Shown here: in pieces, positions 45,601-60,169 of the stretch
How the letters are laid out: every line of letters starts with the position of its first letter
Numbering within the stretch: the first letter of the stretch is position 1
Origin: Hydractinia symbiolongicarpus
Lineage: Eukaryota > Cnidaria > Hydrozoa > Anthoathecata > Hydractiniidae
Direction of reading: 5' to 3'
Length of the DNA stretch: 64,000 nucleotides
Assembly: GCF_029227915.1 (NCBI RefSeq)
Contig: NC_079885.1
Coordinates: forward strand, 2,046,001 to 2,110,000
Program-made: the position numbers and the translations under genes
The notes under the pieces: model-generated
What the model saw: the letters and a program-made list of their open reading frames with translations, nothing else
The model's database searches: none
What the model was told of the DNA's origin: nothing

Positions 45601-48600
45601 CCTGGGTACTTTCTTTGTATACTTTTGACTATACGGGCCAAGCCGGGATTTACGGGAAATCGCGGGTTTTCGTTTGCCAACGATTAAACTTCTTTTATTC
45701 AGCGTCTCATCGAAAATGAAAACATTTTTGAAAACTACAAGTCTCATGCGTTTTAGTGGTAAAAAAATAATTTAAAAAATCGTTCGGGAAATGAGTTTAC
45801 ACCCTGGGTACTTTCTTTGTATACTTTTGACTATACGGGCCGAGTCCGGGATTTACGGGAAATCGCAGGTTTTCGTTTGCCAGCGATTAAACTTCTTTTA
45901 TTCAGCGTCTCATCAAAAATGAAAACATTTTTAAAAACTACAAGTTTTATGGGTTTTAGGGATGAAAAAGTAATTTAAAAAATCGTTCTGGAAATGAGTT
46001 TACTCCCTGGGTACTTTCTTTGTATACTTCTAGCTATACGGGCCGAGTCCGGGATTTAGGGAAATCGCAGGTTTTCGTTTGCCGGCGATTAAACTGCTTT
46101 TATTCAGCGTCTCATCAAAAATGAAAACATTTTTGAAAACTACAAGTCTCATGCGTTTTAGTGGTGAAAAAATAATTTAAAAAATCGTTCGGGAAATGAG
46201 TTTACTCCCTGGGTACTTTCTTTGAATACTTTTGACTATACGGGCCAAGCCGGGATTTGCGGGAAAGCGCGGGTTTTCGTTTGCCGGCGATTAAACTTCT
46301 TTTATTCAGCGTCTCATCAAAAATGAAAACATTTTTGAAAACTACAAGTCTCATGCGTTTTAGTGGTAAAAAAATAATTTAAAAAATCGTTCGGGAAATG
46401 AGTTTACACCCTGGGTACTTTCTTTGTATACTTTTGACTATACGGGCCGAGTCCGGAATTTACGGGAAATCGCAGGTTTTCGTTTGCCGGCGATTAAACT
46501 GCTTTTATTCAGCGTCTCATCAAAAATGAAAACATTTTTGAAAACTACAAGTCTCATACGTTTTAGTGGTGAAAAAATAATTTAAAAATTCGTTCGGGAA
46601 ATGAGTTTACTTACTGGGTACTTTCCTTGTATACTTTTAACTATACGGGCCGAGTCCGGGATTTACGGAAAATCGCGGGTTTTCGTTTGCCGGCGATTAA
46701 ACTTCTTTTATTCAGCGTCTCATCAAAAATGAAAACATTTTTAAAAACTACAAGTTTTATGGGTTTTAGTGGTGAAAAGTAATTTAAAAAATCGTTCTGG
46801 AAATGTGTTTACTCCCTGAGTACTTTCTTTGTATACTTTTAGCTATACGGGCCGAGTCCGGGATTTAGGGAAATCGCAGGTTTTCGTTTGCCGGCGATTA
46901 AACTGCTTTTATTCAGCGTCTCATCAAAAATGAAAACATTTTTGAAAACTACAAGTCTCATGCGTTTTAGTGGTGAAAAAATAATTTAAAAAATCGTTCG
47001 GGAAATGAGTTTACTCCCTGGGTACTTTCTTTGTATACTTTTGACTATACGGGCCAAGCCGGGATTTACGGGAAATCGCGGGTTTTCGTTTGCCAACGAT
47101 TAAACTTCTTTTATTCAGCGTCTCATCAAAAATGAAAACATTTTTGAAAACTACAAGTCTCATGCGTTTTAGTGGTGAAAAAATAATTTAAAAAATCGTT
47201 CGGGAAATGAGTTTACTCCCTGGGTACTTTCTTTGTATACTTTTGACTATACGGGCCAAGCCGGGATTTGCGGGAAAGCGCGGGTTTTCGTTTGCCGGCG
47301 ATTAAACTTCTTTTATTCAGCGTCTCATCAAAAATGAAAACATTTTTGAAAACTACAAGTCTCATGCGTTTTAGTGGTAAAAAAATAATTTAAAAAATCG
47401 TTCGGGAAATGAGTTTACACCCTGGGTACTTTCTTTGTATACTTTTGACTATACGGGCCGAGTCCGGGATTTACGGGAAATCGCAGGTTTTCGTTTGCCG
47501 GCGATTAAACTGCTTTTATTCAGCGTCTCATCAAAAATAAAAACATTTTTGAAAACTACAAGTCTCATACGTTCTAGTGGTGAAAAAATAATTTAAAAAT
47601 TCGTTCGGGAAATGAGTTTACTTACTGGGTACTTTCCTTGTATACTTTTAACTATACGGGCCGAGTCCGGGATTTACGGAAAATCGCGGGTTTTCGTTTG
47701 CCGGCGATTAAACTTCTTTTATTCAGCGTCTCATCAAAAATGAAAACATTTTTAAAAACTACAAGTTTTGTGGGTTTTAGTGGTGAAAAAGTAATTTAAA
47801 AAATCGTTCTGGAAATGAGTTTACTCCCTGGGTACTTTCTTTGTATACTTTTAACTATACGGGCCGAGTCCGGGATTTAGGGAAATCGCAGTTTTTCGTT
47901 TGCCGGCGATTAAACTGCTTTTATTCAGCGTCTCATCAAAAATGAAAACATTTTTGAAAACTACAAGTCTCATGCGTTTTAGTGGTGAAAAAATAATTTA
48001 AAAAATCGTTCGGGAAATGAGTTTACTCCCTGGGTACTTTCTTTGTATACTTTTGACTATACGGGCCAAGCCGGGATTTACGGGAAATCGCGGGTTTTCG
48101 TTTGCCAACGATTAAACTTCTTTTATTCAGCGTCTCATCAAAAATGAAAACATTTTTGAAAACTACAAGTCTCATGCGTTTTAGTGGTAAAAAAATAATT
48201 TAAAAAATCGTTCGGGAAATGAGTTTACACCCTGGGTACTTTCTTTGTATACTTTTGACTATACGGGCCGAGTCCGGGATTTACGGGAAATCGCAGGTTT
48301 TCGTTTGCCGGCGATTAAACTTCTTTTATTCAGCGTCTCATCAAAAATGAAAACATTTTTAAAAACTACAAGTTTTATGGGTTTTAGTGGTGAAAAAGTA
48401 ATTTAAAAAATCGTTCTGGAAATGAGTTTACTCCCTGGGTACTTTCTTTGTATACATTTAGCTATACGGGCCGAGTCCGGGATTTAGGGAAATCGCAGGT
48501 TCTCGTTTGCCGGCGATTAAACTGCTTTTATTCAGCGTCTCATCAAAAATGAAAACATTTTTGAAAACTACAAGTCTCATGCGTTTTAGTGGTGAAAAAA

Positions 48601-49817
48601 TAATTTAAAAAATTGTTCGGGAAATGAGTTTACTCCCTGGGTACTTTCTTTGTATACTTTTGACTATACGGGCCAAGCCGGGATTTGCGGGAAAGCGCGG
48701 GTTTTCGTTTGCCGGCAATTAAACTTCTTTTATTCAGCGTCTCATCAAAAATGAAAACATTTTTGAAAACTACAAGTCTCATGCGTTTTAGTGGTAAAAA
48801 AATAATTTGAAAAATCGTTCGGGAAATAAGTTTACACCCTGGGTACTTTCTTTGTATACTTTTGACTATACGGGCCGAGTCCGGGATTTACGGGAAATCG
48901 CAGGTTTTCGTTTGCCGGCGATTAAACTGCTTTTATTCAGCGTCTCATCAAAAATGAAAACATTTTTGAAAACTACAAGTCTCATACGTTCTAGTGGTGA
49001 AAAAATAATTTAAAAATTCGTTCGGGAAATGAGTTTACTTACTGGGTACTTTCCTTGTATACTTTTAACTATACGGGCCGAGTCCAGGATTTACGGAAAA
49101 TCGCGGGTTTTCGTTTGCCGGCGATTAAACTTCTTTTATTCAGCGTCTCATCAAAAATGAAAACATTTTTAAAAACTACAAGTTTTATGGGTTTTAGTGG
49201 TGAAAAAGTAATTTAAAAAATCGTTCTGGAAATGAGTTTACTCCCTGGGTACTTTCTTTGTATACTTTTAACTATACGGGCCGAGTCCGGGATTTAGGGA
49301 AATCGCAGGTTTTCGTTTGCCGGCGATTAAACTGCTTTTATTCAGCGTCTCATCAAAAATGAAAACATTTTTAAAACTACAAGTCTCATGCGTTTTAGTG
49401 GTGAAAAAATAATTTAAAAAATCGTTCGGGAAATGAGTTTACTCCCTGGGTACTTTCTTTGTATACATTTAGCTATACGGGCCGAGTCCGGGATTTAGGG
49501 AAATCGCAGGTTCTCGTTTGCCGGCGATTAAACTGCTTTTATTCAGCGTCTCATCAAAAATGAAAACATTTTTAAAAACTACAAGTCTCATGCGTTTTAG
49601 TGGTGAAAAAATAATTTAAAAAATCGTTCGGGAAATGAGTTTACTCCCTGGGTACTTTCTTTGTATACTTTTGACTATACGGGCCAAGCCGGGATTTGCG
49701 GGAAAGCGCGGGTTTTCGTTTGCCGGCAATTAAACTTCTTTTATTCAGCGTCTCATCAAAAATGAAAACATTTTTGAAAACTACAAGTCTCATGCGTTTT
49801 AGTGGTAAAAAAATAAT
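45601..49817 (+). repeat. Satellite, GCCAACG / GATTTAGGG subfamily block
   Basis: About 21 monomers related to 36.5-41.5 kb. The TTTGCCAACG monomer occurs at about 45675, 47090 and 48105. The TTTAGCTATACGG or TTTAACTATACGG monomer with GATTTAGGG occurs repeatedly (for example about 46030, 46840, 47860, 48470, 49280 and 49480). The loss of CGG in that monomer shortens it by about two bases. Local spacings of about 1010 bp are seen. No gene is seen. Confidence 0.82.
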
Positions 49818-52260
49818 TTGAAAAATCGTTCGGGAAATGAGTGTACACCCTGGGTACTTTCTTTGTATACTTTTGACTATACGGGCCGAGTCCGGGATTT
49901 ACGGGAAATCGCAGGTTTTCGTTTGCCGGCGATTAAACTGCTTTTATTCAGCGTCTCATCAAAAATGAAAACATTTTTGAAAACTACAAGTCTCATACGT
50001 TTTAGTGGTGAAAAAGTAATTTAAAAATTCGTTCGGGAAATGAGTTTACTTACTGGGTACTTTCCTTGTATACTTTTAACTATACGGGCCGAGTCCGGGA
50101 TTTACGGAAAATCGCGGGTTTTCGTTTGCCGGCGATTAAACTTCTTTTATTCAGCGTCTTATCAAAAATGAAAACATTTTTAAAAACTACAAGTCTCATG
50201 GGATTTAGTGGTGAAATAATAATTTAAAAATCGTTTGGGAAATGAGTTTACTCCCTGGGTACTTTCTTTGTATACTTTTGACTATACGGGCCGAGTCCAG
50301 GATTTACGGGAAATCGCAGGTTTTCGTTTGCCGGCGATTAAACTTCTTTTATTCAGCGTCTCATCAAAAATGAAAACATTTTTAAAAACTACAAGTCTTA
50401 TGCGTTTTAGTGGTGAAAAAATAATTTAAAAAATCGTTCTGGAAATGAGTTTACTCCCTGGGTACTTTCTTTGTATACTTTTGACTATACGGGCCGAGTC
50501 CGGGATTTACGGGAAATCGCAGGTTTTCGTTTGCCGGCGATTAAACTGCTTTTATTCAGCGTCTCATCAAAAATGTAAACATTCTTGAAAACTACAAGTC
50601 TCATGCGTTTTAGTGGCGAAATAATAATTTAAAAAATCGTTTGGGAAATGAGTTTACTCCCTGGGTACTTTCTTTGTATACATTTAGCTATGCGGGCCGA
50701 GTCCGGGATTTAGGGAAATCGCAGGTTCTCGTTTGCCGGCGATTAAACTGCTTTTATTCAGCGTCTCATCAAAAATGAAAACATTTTTAAAAACTACAAG
50801 TCTCATGCGTTTTAGTGGTGAAAAAATAATTTAAAAAATCGTTCGGGAAATGAGTTTACTCCCTGGGTACTTTCTTTGTATACTTTTGACTATACGGGCC
50901 AAGCCGGGATTTGCGGGAAAGCGCGGGTTTTCGTTTGCCGGCAATTAAACTTCTTTTATTCAGCGTCTCATCAAAAATGAAAACATTTTTGAAAACTACA
51001 AGTCTCATGCGTTTTAGTGGTAAAAAAATAATTTGAAAAATCGTTCGGGAAATGAGTTTACACCCTGGGTACTTTCTTTGTATACTTTTGACTATACGGG
51101 CCGAGTCCGGGATTTACGGGAAATCGCAGGTTTTCGTTTGCCGGCGATTAAACTGCTTTTATTCAGTGTCTCATCAAAAATGAAAACATTTTTGAAAACT
51201 ACAAGTCTCATGCGTTTTAGTGGTGAAAAAGTAATTTAAAAATTCGTTCGGGAAATGAGTTTACTTACTGGGTACTTTCCTTGTATACTTTTAACTATAC
51301 GGGCCGAGTCCGGGATTTACGGAAAATCGCGGGTTTTCGTTTGCCGGCGATTAAACTTCTTTTATTCAGCGTCTTATCAAAAATGAAAACATTTTTAAAA
51401 ACTACAAGTCTCATGGGCTTTAGTGGTGAAATAATAATTTAAAAATCGTTTGGGAAATGAGTTTACTCCCTGGGTACTTTCTTTGTATACTTTTGACTAT
51501 ACGGGCCGAGTCCAGGATTTACGGGAAATCGCAGGTTTTCGTTTGCCGGCGATTAAACTTCTTTTATTCAGCGTCTCATCAAAAATGAAAACATTTTTAA
51601 AAACTACAAGTCTTATGCGTTTTAGTGGTGAAAAAATAATTTAAAAAATCGTTCTGGAAATGAGTTTACTCCCTGGGTACTTTCTTTGTATACTTTTGAC
51701 TATACGGGCCGAGTCCGGGATTTACGGGAAATCGCAGGTTTTCGTTTGCCGGCGATTAAACTGCTTTTATTCAGCGTCTCATCAAAAATGTAAACATTCT
51801 TGAAAACTACAAGTCTCATGCGTTTTAGTGGCGAAATAATAATTTAAAAAATCGTTTGGGAAATGAGTTTACTCCCTGGGTACTTTCTTTGTATACTTTT
51901 GACTATACGGGCCGAGTCCAGGATTTACGGGAAATCGCAGGTTTTCGTTTGCCGGCGATAAAACTTCTTTTATTCAGCGTCTCATCAAAAATGAAAACAT
52001 TTTTAAAAACTACAAGTCTCATGCGTTTTAGTGGTGAAAAAATAATTTAAAAATTCGTTCGGGAAATGAGTTTACTTACTGGGTACTTTCCTTGTATACT
52101 TTTAACTATACGGGCCGAGTCCGGGATTTACGGAAAATCGCGGGTTTTCGTTTGCCGGCGATTAAACTTCTTTTATTCAGCGTCTTATCAAAAATGAAAA
52201 CATTTTTAAAAACTACAAGTCTCATGGGCTTTAGTGGTGAAATAATAATTTAAAAATCGT
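49818..52260 (+). repeat. Satellite 6-mer higher-order repeat pair
   Basis: A 1215-bp unit begins at about 49818 and again at about 51033. It joins monomers from the 5-mer family (ATGTAAACATTCTTG and GGCGAAATAAT) to a TTTAGCTATGCGG/GATTTAGGG monomer at about 50690. The second copy runs on into the 4-mer family seen at 43-45 kb. Confidence 0.8.
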
Positions 52261-55200
52261 TTGGGAAATGAGTTTACTCCCTGGGTACTTTCTTTGTATA
52301 CTTTTGACTATACGGGCCGAGTCCAGGATTTACGGGAAATCGCAGGTTTTCGTTTGCCGGCGATTAAACTTCTTTTATTCAGCGTCTCATCAAAAATGAA
52401 AACATTTTTAAAAACTACAAGTCTCGTGCGTTTTAGTGGTGAAAAAGTAATTTAAAAAATCGTTCGGGAAATGAGTTTACTCCCTGGGTACTTTCTTTGT
52501 ATACTTTTGACTATACGGGCCAAGCCCGGGATTTACGGGAAATCGCGGGTTTTCGTTTGCCGGCAATTAAACTTCTTTTATTCAGCGTCTCATCAAAAAT
52601 GTAAACATTCTTGAAAACTACAAGTCTCATGCGTTTTAGTGGCGAAATAATAATTTAAAAAATCGTTTGGGAAATGAGTTTACTCCCTGGGTACTTTCTT
52701 TGTATACTTTTGACTATACGGGCCGAGTCCAGGATTTACGGGAAATCGCAGGTTTTCGTTTGCCGGCGATAAAACTTCTTTTATTCAGCGTCTCATCAAA
52801 AATGAAAACATTTTTAAAAACTACAAGTCTCATGGGCTTTAGTGGTGAAGTAATAATTTAAAAAATCGTTTGGGAAATGAGTTTACTCCCTGGGTACTTT
52901 CTTTGTACACTTTTGACTATACGGGCCGAGTAAGGGATTTACGGGAAATCGCAGGTTTTCCTGTGCCAGCGATTAAACTTCTTTTATTCAGCGTCTCATC
53001 AAAAATGAAAACATTTTTGAAAACTACAAGTCTCATGCGTTTTAGTGGTGACGAAATAATTTAAAAAATCGTTCGGGAAATGAGTTTACACCCTGGGTAC
53101 TTTCTTTGTATACTTTTAACTATACGGGCCGATTCCGGGATTTACGGGAAATCGCAGGTTTTCGTTTGCCGGCGATTGAACTTCTTTTATTCAGCGTCTC
53201 ATCAAAAATGAAAACATTTTTAAAAACTACAAGTCTCATGCGTTTTAGTGGTGAAATAATAATTTAAAAATCGTTTGGGAAATGAGTTTACTCCCTGGGT
53301 ACTTTCTTTGTATACTTTTGACTATACGGGCCGAGTCCAGGATTTACGGGAAATCGCAGGTTTTCGTTTGCCGGCGATTAAACTTCTTTTATTCAGCGTC
53401 TCATCAAAAATGAAAACATTTTTAAAAACTACAAGTCTCATGCGTTTTAGTGGTGAAATAATAATTTAAAAATCGTTTGGGAAATGAGTTTACTCCCTGG
53501 GTACTTTCTTTGTATACTTTTGACTATACGGGCCGAGTCCAGGATTTACGGGAAATCGCAGGTTTTCGTTTGCCGGCGATTAAACTTCTTTTATTCAGCG
53601 TCTCATCAAAAATGAAAACATTTTTAAAAACTACAAGTCTCGTGCGTTTTAGTGGTGAAAAAGTAATTTAAAAAATCGTTCGGGAAATGAGTTTACTCCC
53701 TGGGTACTTTCTTTGTATACTTTTGACTATACGGGCCAAGCCCGGGATTTACGGGAAATCGCGGGTTTTCGTTTGCCGGCAATTAAACTTCTTTTATTCA
53801 GCGTCTCATCAAAAATGTAAACATTCTTGAAAACTACAAGTCTCATGCGTTTTAGTGGTGAAAAAATAATTTAAAAATTCGTTAGGGAAATGAGTTTACT
53901 CACTGGGTACTTTCCTTGTATACTTTTGACTATACGGGCCGAGACCGGGATTTATGGGAAATCGCGGATTTTCGTTTGCCGGCGATTAAACTTCTTTTAT
54001 TCAGCGTCCCATCAAAAATGAAAACATTTTTAAAAACTACAAGTCTCATGGGCTTTAGTGGTGAAGTAATAATTTAAAAAATCGTTTGGGAAATGAGTTT
54101 ACTCCCTGGGTACTTTCTTTGTACACTTTTGACTATACGGGCCGAGTAAGGGATTTACGGGAAATCGCAGGTTTTCCTGTGCCAGCGATTAAACTTCTTT
54201 TATTCAGCGTCTCATCAAAAATGAAAACATTTTTGAAAACTACAAGTCTCATGCGTTTTAGTGGTGACGAAATAATTTAAAAAATCGTTCGGGAAATGAG
54301 TTTACACCCTGGGTACTTTCTTTGTATACTTTTAACTATACGGGCCGATTCCGGGATTTACGGGAAATCGCAGGTTTTCGTTTGCCGGCGATTGAACTTC
54401 TTTTATTCAGCGTCTCATCAAAAATGAAAACATTTTTAAAAACTACAAGTCTCATGCGTTTTAGTGGTGAAATAATAATTTAAAAATCGTTTGGGAAATG
54501 AGTTTACTCCCTGGGTACTTTCTTTGTATACTTTTGACTATACGGGCCGAGTCCAGGATTTACGGGAAATCGCAGGTTTTCGTTTGCCGGCGATTAAACT
54601 TCTTTTATTCAGCGTCTCATCAAAAATGAAAACATTTTTAAAAACTACAAGTCTCATGCGTTTTAGTGGTGAAAAAGTAATTTAAAAAATCGTTCGGGAA
54701 ATGAGTTTACTCCCTGGGTACTTTCTTTGTATACTTTTGACTACACAGGCCAAGCCCGGGATTTACGGGAAATCGCGGGTTTTCGTTTGCCGGCAATTAA
54801 ACTTCTTTTATTCAGCGTCTCATCAAAAATGAAAACATTTTTAAAAACTACAAGTCTTATGCGTTTTAGTGGTGAAAAAATAATTTAAAAAATCGTTCTG
54901 GAAATGAGTTTACTCCCTGGGTACTTTCTTTGTATACTTTTGACTATACGGGCCGAGTCCGGGATTTACGGGAAATCGCAGGTTTTCGTTTGCCGGCGAT
55001 TGAACTTCTTTTATTCAGCGTCTCATCAAAAATGAAAACATTTTTAAAAACTACAAGTCTCATGCGTTTTAGTGGTGAAATAATAATTTAAAAATCGTTT
55101 GGGAAATGAGTTTACTCCCTGGGTACTTTCTTTGTATACTTTTGACTATACGGGCCGAGTCCAGGATTTACGGGAAATCGCAGGTTTTCGTTTGCCGGCG

Positions 55201-58200
55201 ATTAAACTTCTTTTATTCAGCGTCTCATCAAAAATGAAAACATTTTTAAAAACTACAAGTCTCATGCGTTTTAGTGGTGAAATAATAATTTAAAAATCGT
55301 TTGGGAAATGAGTTTACTCCCTGGGTACTTTCTTTGTATACTTTTGACTATACGGGCCGAGTCCAGGATTTACGGGAAATCGCAGGTTTTCGTTTGCCGG
55401 CGATTAAACTTCTTTTATTCAGCGTCTCATCAAAAATGAAAACATTTTTAAAAACTACAAGTCTCGTGCGTTTTAGTGGTGAAAAAGTAATTTAAAAAAT
55501 CGTTCGGGAAATGAGTTTACTCCCTGGGTACTTTCTTTGTATACTTTTGACTATACGGGCCAAGCCCGGGATTTACGGGAAATCGCGGGTTTTCGTTTGC
55601 CGGCAATTAAACTTCTTTTATTCAGCGTCTCATCAAAAATGTAAACATTCTTGAAAACTACAAGTCTCATGCGTTTTAGTGGCGAAATAATAATTTAAAA
55701 AATCGTTTGGGAAATGAGTTTACTCCCTGGGTACTTTCTTTGTATACTTTTGACTATACGGGCCGAGTCCAGGATTTACGGGAAATCGCAGGTTTTCGTT
55801 TGCCGGCGAAAAAACTTCTTTTATTCAGCGTCTCATCAAAAATGAAAACATTTTTAAAAACTACAAGTCTCATGCGTTTTAGTGGTGAAAAAATAATTTA
55901 AAAATTCGTTAGGGAAATGAGTTTACTCACTGGGTACTTTCCTTGTATACTTTTGACTATACGGGCCGAGACCGGGATTTATGGGAAATCGCGGATTTTC
56001 GTTTGCCGGCGATTAAACTTCTTTTATTCAGCGTCCCATCAAAAATGAAAACATTTTTAAAAACTACAAGTCTCATGGGCTTTAGTGGTGAAGTAATAAT
56101 TTAAAAAATCGTTTGGGAAATGAGTTTACTCCCTGGGTACTTTCTTTGTACACTTTTGACTATACGGGCCGAGTAAGGGATTTACGGGAAATCGCAGGTT
56201 TTCCTGTGCCAGCGATTAAACTTCTTTTATTCAGCGTCTCATCAAAAATGAAAACATTTTTGAAAACTACAAGTCTCATGCGTTTTAGTGGTGACGAAAT
56301 AATTTAAAAAATCGTTCGGGAAATGAGTTTACACCCTGGGTACTTTCTTTGTATACTTTTAACTATACGGGCCGATTCCGGGATTTACGGGAAATCGCAG
56401 GTTTTCGTTTGCCGGCGATTGAACTTCTTTTATTCAGCGTCTCATCAAAAATGAAAACATTTTTAAAAACTACAAGTCTCATGCGTTTTAGTGGTGAAAT
56501 AATAATTTAAAAATCGTTTGGGAAATGAGTTTACTCCCTGGGTACTTTCTTTGTATACTTTTGACTATACGGGCCGAGTCCAGGATTTACGGGAAATCGC
56601 AGGTTTTCGTTTGCCGGCGATTAAACTTCTTTTATTCAGCGTCTCATCAAAAATGAAAACATTTTTAAAAACTACAAGTCTCATGCGTTTTAGTGGTGAA
56701 AAAGTAATTTAAAAAATCGTTCGGGAAATGAGTTTACTCCCTGGGTACTTTCTTTGTATACTTTTGACTACACGGGCCAAGCCCGGGATTTACGGGAAAT
56801 CGCGGGTTTTCGTTTGCCGGCAATTAAACTTCTTTTATTCAGCGTCTCATCAAAAATGAAAACATTTTTAAAAACTACAAGTCTTATGCGTTTTAGTGGT
56901 GAAAAAATAATTTAAAAAATCGTTCTGGAAATGAGTTTACTCCCTGGGTACTTTCTTTGTATACTTTTGACTATACGGGCCGAGTCCGGGATTTACGGGA
57001 AATCGCAGGTTTTCGTTTGCCGGCGATTAAACTGCTTTTATTCAGCGTCTCATCAAAAATGAAAACATTCTTGAAAACTACAAGTCTCATGCGTTTTAGT
57101 GGCGAAATAATAATTTAAAAAATCGTTTGGGAAATGAGTTTACTCCCTGGGTACTTTCTTTGTATACTTTTGACTATATGGGCCGAGTCCAGGATTTACG
57201 GGAAATCGCAGGTTTTCGTTTGCCGGCGATAAAACTTCTTTTATTCAGCGTCTCATCAAAAATGAAAACATTTTTAAAAACTACAAGTCTCATGCGTTTT
57301 AGTGGTGAAAAAATAATTTAAAAATTCGTTAGGGAAATGAGTTTACTCACTGGGTACTTTCCTTGTATACTTTTGACTATACGGGCCGAGAACGGGATTT
57401 ACGGGAAATCGCGGATTTTCGTTTGCCGGCGATTAAACTTCTTTTATTCAGCGTCCCATCAAAAATGAAAACATTTTTAAAAACTACAAGTCTCATGGGC
57501 TTTAGTGGTGAAGTAATAATTTAAAAAATCGTTTGGGAAATGAGTTTACTCCCTGGGTACTTTCTTTGTATACTTTTGACTATACGGGCCGAGTCCAGGA
57601 TTTACGGGAAATCGCAGGTTTTCCTGTGCCAGCGATTAAACTTCTTTTATTCAGCGTCTCATCAAAAATGAAAACATTTTTGAAAACTACAAGTCTCATG
57701 CGTTTTAGTGGTGACAAAATAATTTAAAAAATCGTTCGGAAAATGAGTTTACTCACTGGGTACTTTCCTTGTATACTTTTAACTATACGGGCCGAGTCCG
57801 GGATTTACGGGAAATCGCAGGTTTTCGTTTGCCGGCGATTGAACTTCTTTTATTCAGCCTCTCATCAAAAATGAAAACATTTTTGAAAACTACAAGTCTC
57901 ATACGTTTTAGTGGTGAAAAAATAATTTAAAAATTCGTTCGGGAAATGAGTTTACTCACTGGGTACTCTCCTTGTATACTTTTAACTATACGGGCCGAGT
58001 CCGGGATTTACGGGAAATCGCGGGTTTTCGTTTGCCAGCGATTAAGCTTCTTTTATTCAGCGTCTCATCAAAAATGAAATTATTTTTAAAAACTACAAGT
58101 CTCATGCGTTTTAGTGGTGAAAAAATAATTTAAAAATTCGTTCGGGAAATGAGTTTACTCACTGGGTACTTTCCTTGTATACTTTTGACTATACGGCCGA

Positions 58201-60169
58201 GTCCGGGATTTACGGGAAATCGCGGGTTTTCGTTTGCCGGCGATTAAACTTCTTTTACTCAGCGTCTCATCAAAAATGAAAACATTTTTGAAAACTACAA
58301 GTCTCATGCGTTTTAGTGGTGAAAGAATAATTTAAGAAATCGTTCGGGAAATGAGTTTACACCCTGGGTACTCTCTTTGTATACTTTTGACTATACCGGC
58401 CGAGTCCGGGATTTACGGGAAATCGCAGGTTTTCGTTTGCCGGCGATTAAACTTCTTTTATTCAGCGTCTCATCAAAAATGAAAACATTTTTGAAAACTA
58501 CAAGACTCATGCGTTTTAGTGGTGAAAAAATAATTTAAAAATTCGTTAGGGAAATGAGTTTACTCACTGGGTACTTTCCTTGTATACTTTTGACTATACG
58601 GGCCGAGACCGGGATTTACGGGAAATTGCGGGTTTTCGTTTGCCGGCGATTAAACTTCTTTTATTCAGCGTCTCATCAAAAATGAAAACATTTTTAAAAA
58701 CTACAAGTCTCATGGGCTTTAGTGGTGAAAAAGTAATTTAAAAAATCGTTCGGGAAATGAGTTTACTCCCTGGGTACTTTCTTTGTATACTTTTGACTAT
58801 ACGGGCCAAGCCCGGGATTTACGGGAAATCGCGGGTTTTCGTTTGCCGGCAATTAAACTTCTTTTATTCAGGGTCTCATCAAAAATGAAAACATTTTTGA
58901 AAACTACAAGTCTCATGCGTTTTAGTGGTGAAAAAATAATTTAAAAAATCGTTCGGGAAATGAGTTTACTCCCTGGGTACTTTTTTTGTATACTTTTGAC
59001 TATACGGGCCAAGCCGGGATTTACGGGAAAGCGCGGGTTTTCGTTTGCCGGCGATTAAACTTCTTTTATTCAGCGTCTCATCAAAAATGAAAACATTTTT
59101 AAAAACTACAAGTCTTATGCGTTTTAGTGGTGAAAAAATAATTTGAAAAATCGTTCTGGAAATGAGTTTACTCCCTGGGTACTTTCTTTGTATACTTTTG
59201 ACTATACGGGCCGAGTCCGGGATTTACGGGAAATCGCAGGTTTTCGTTTGCCGGCGATTAAACTGCTTTTATTCAGCGTCTCATCAAAAATGAAAACATT
59301 CTTGAAAACTACAAGTCTCATGCGTTTTAGTGGCGAAATAATAATTTAAAAAATCGTTTGGGAAATGAGTTTACTCCCTGGGTACTTTCTTTGTATACTT
59401 TTGACTATATGGGCCGAGTCCGGGATTTACGGGAAATCGCGGATTTTCGTTTGCCGGCGATAAAACTTCTTTTATTCAGCGTCCCATCAAAAATGAAAAC
59501 ATTTTTAAAAACTACAAGTCTCATGGGCTTTAGTGGTGAAGTAATAATTTAAAAAATCGTTTGGGAAATGAGTTTACTCCCTGGGTACTTTCTTTGTATA
59601 CTTTTGACTATACGGGCCGAGTACGGGATTTACGGGAAATCGCAGGTTTTCCTGTGCCAGCGATTAAACTTCTTTTATTCAGCGTCTCATCAAAAATGAA
59701 AACATTTTTGAAAACTACAAGTCTCATGCGTTTTAGTGGTGACAAAATAATTTAAAAAATCGTTCGGGAAATGAGTTTACTCACTGGGTACTTTCCTTGT
59801 ATACTTTTAACTATACGGGCCGAGTCCGGGATTTACGGGAAATCGCAGGTTTTCGTTTGCCGGCGATTGAACTTCTTTTATTCAGCCTCTCATCAAAAAT
59901 GAAAACATTTTTGAAAACTACAAGTCTCATACGTTTTAGTGGTGAAAAAATAATTTAAAAATTCGTTCGGGAAATGAGTTTACTCACTGGGTACTCTCCT
60001 TGTATACTTTTACCTATACGGGCCGAGTCCGGGATTTACGGGAAATCGCGGGTTTTCGTTTGCCGGCGATTAAGCTTCTTTTATTCAGCGTCTCATCAAA
60101 AATGAAAACATTTTTAAAAACTACAAGTCTCATGGGCTTTAGTGGTGAAATAATAATTTAAAAAATCGT
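52261..60169 (+). repeat. Satellite with interleaved 6-, 9- and 10-mer repeats
   Basis: Monomers with CTCGTGCG recur at 52261, 53477 and 55301 (1216 and 1824 bp). Those with TTTTCCTGTGCCAGCG recur at 52870, 54086, 56113, 57533 and 59561 (1216, 2027, 1420 and 2028 bp). The 54491 and 56518 monomers are 2027 bp apart. The pattern is a set of overlapping duplications of 6 to 10 monomers. A few monomers have TACACAGGCC or TATATGGGCC transitions. No gene is seen. Confidence 0.82.
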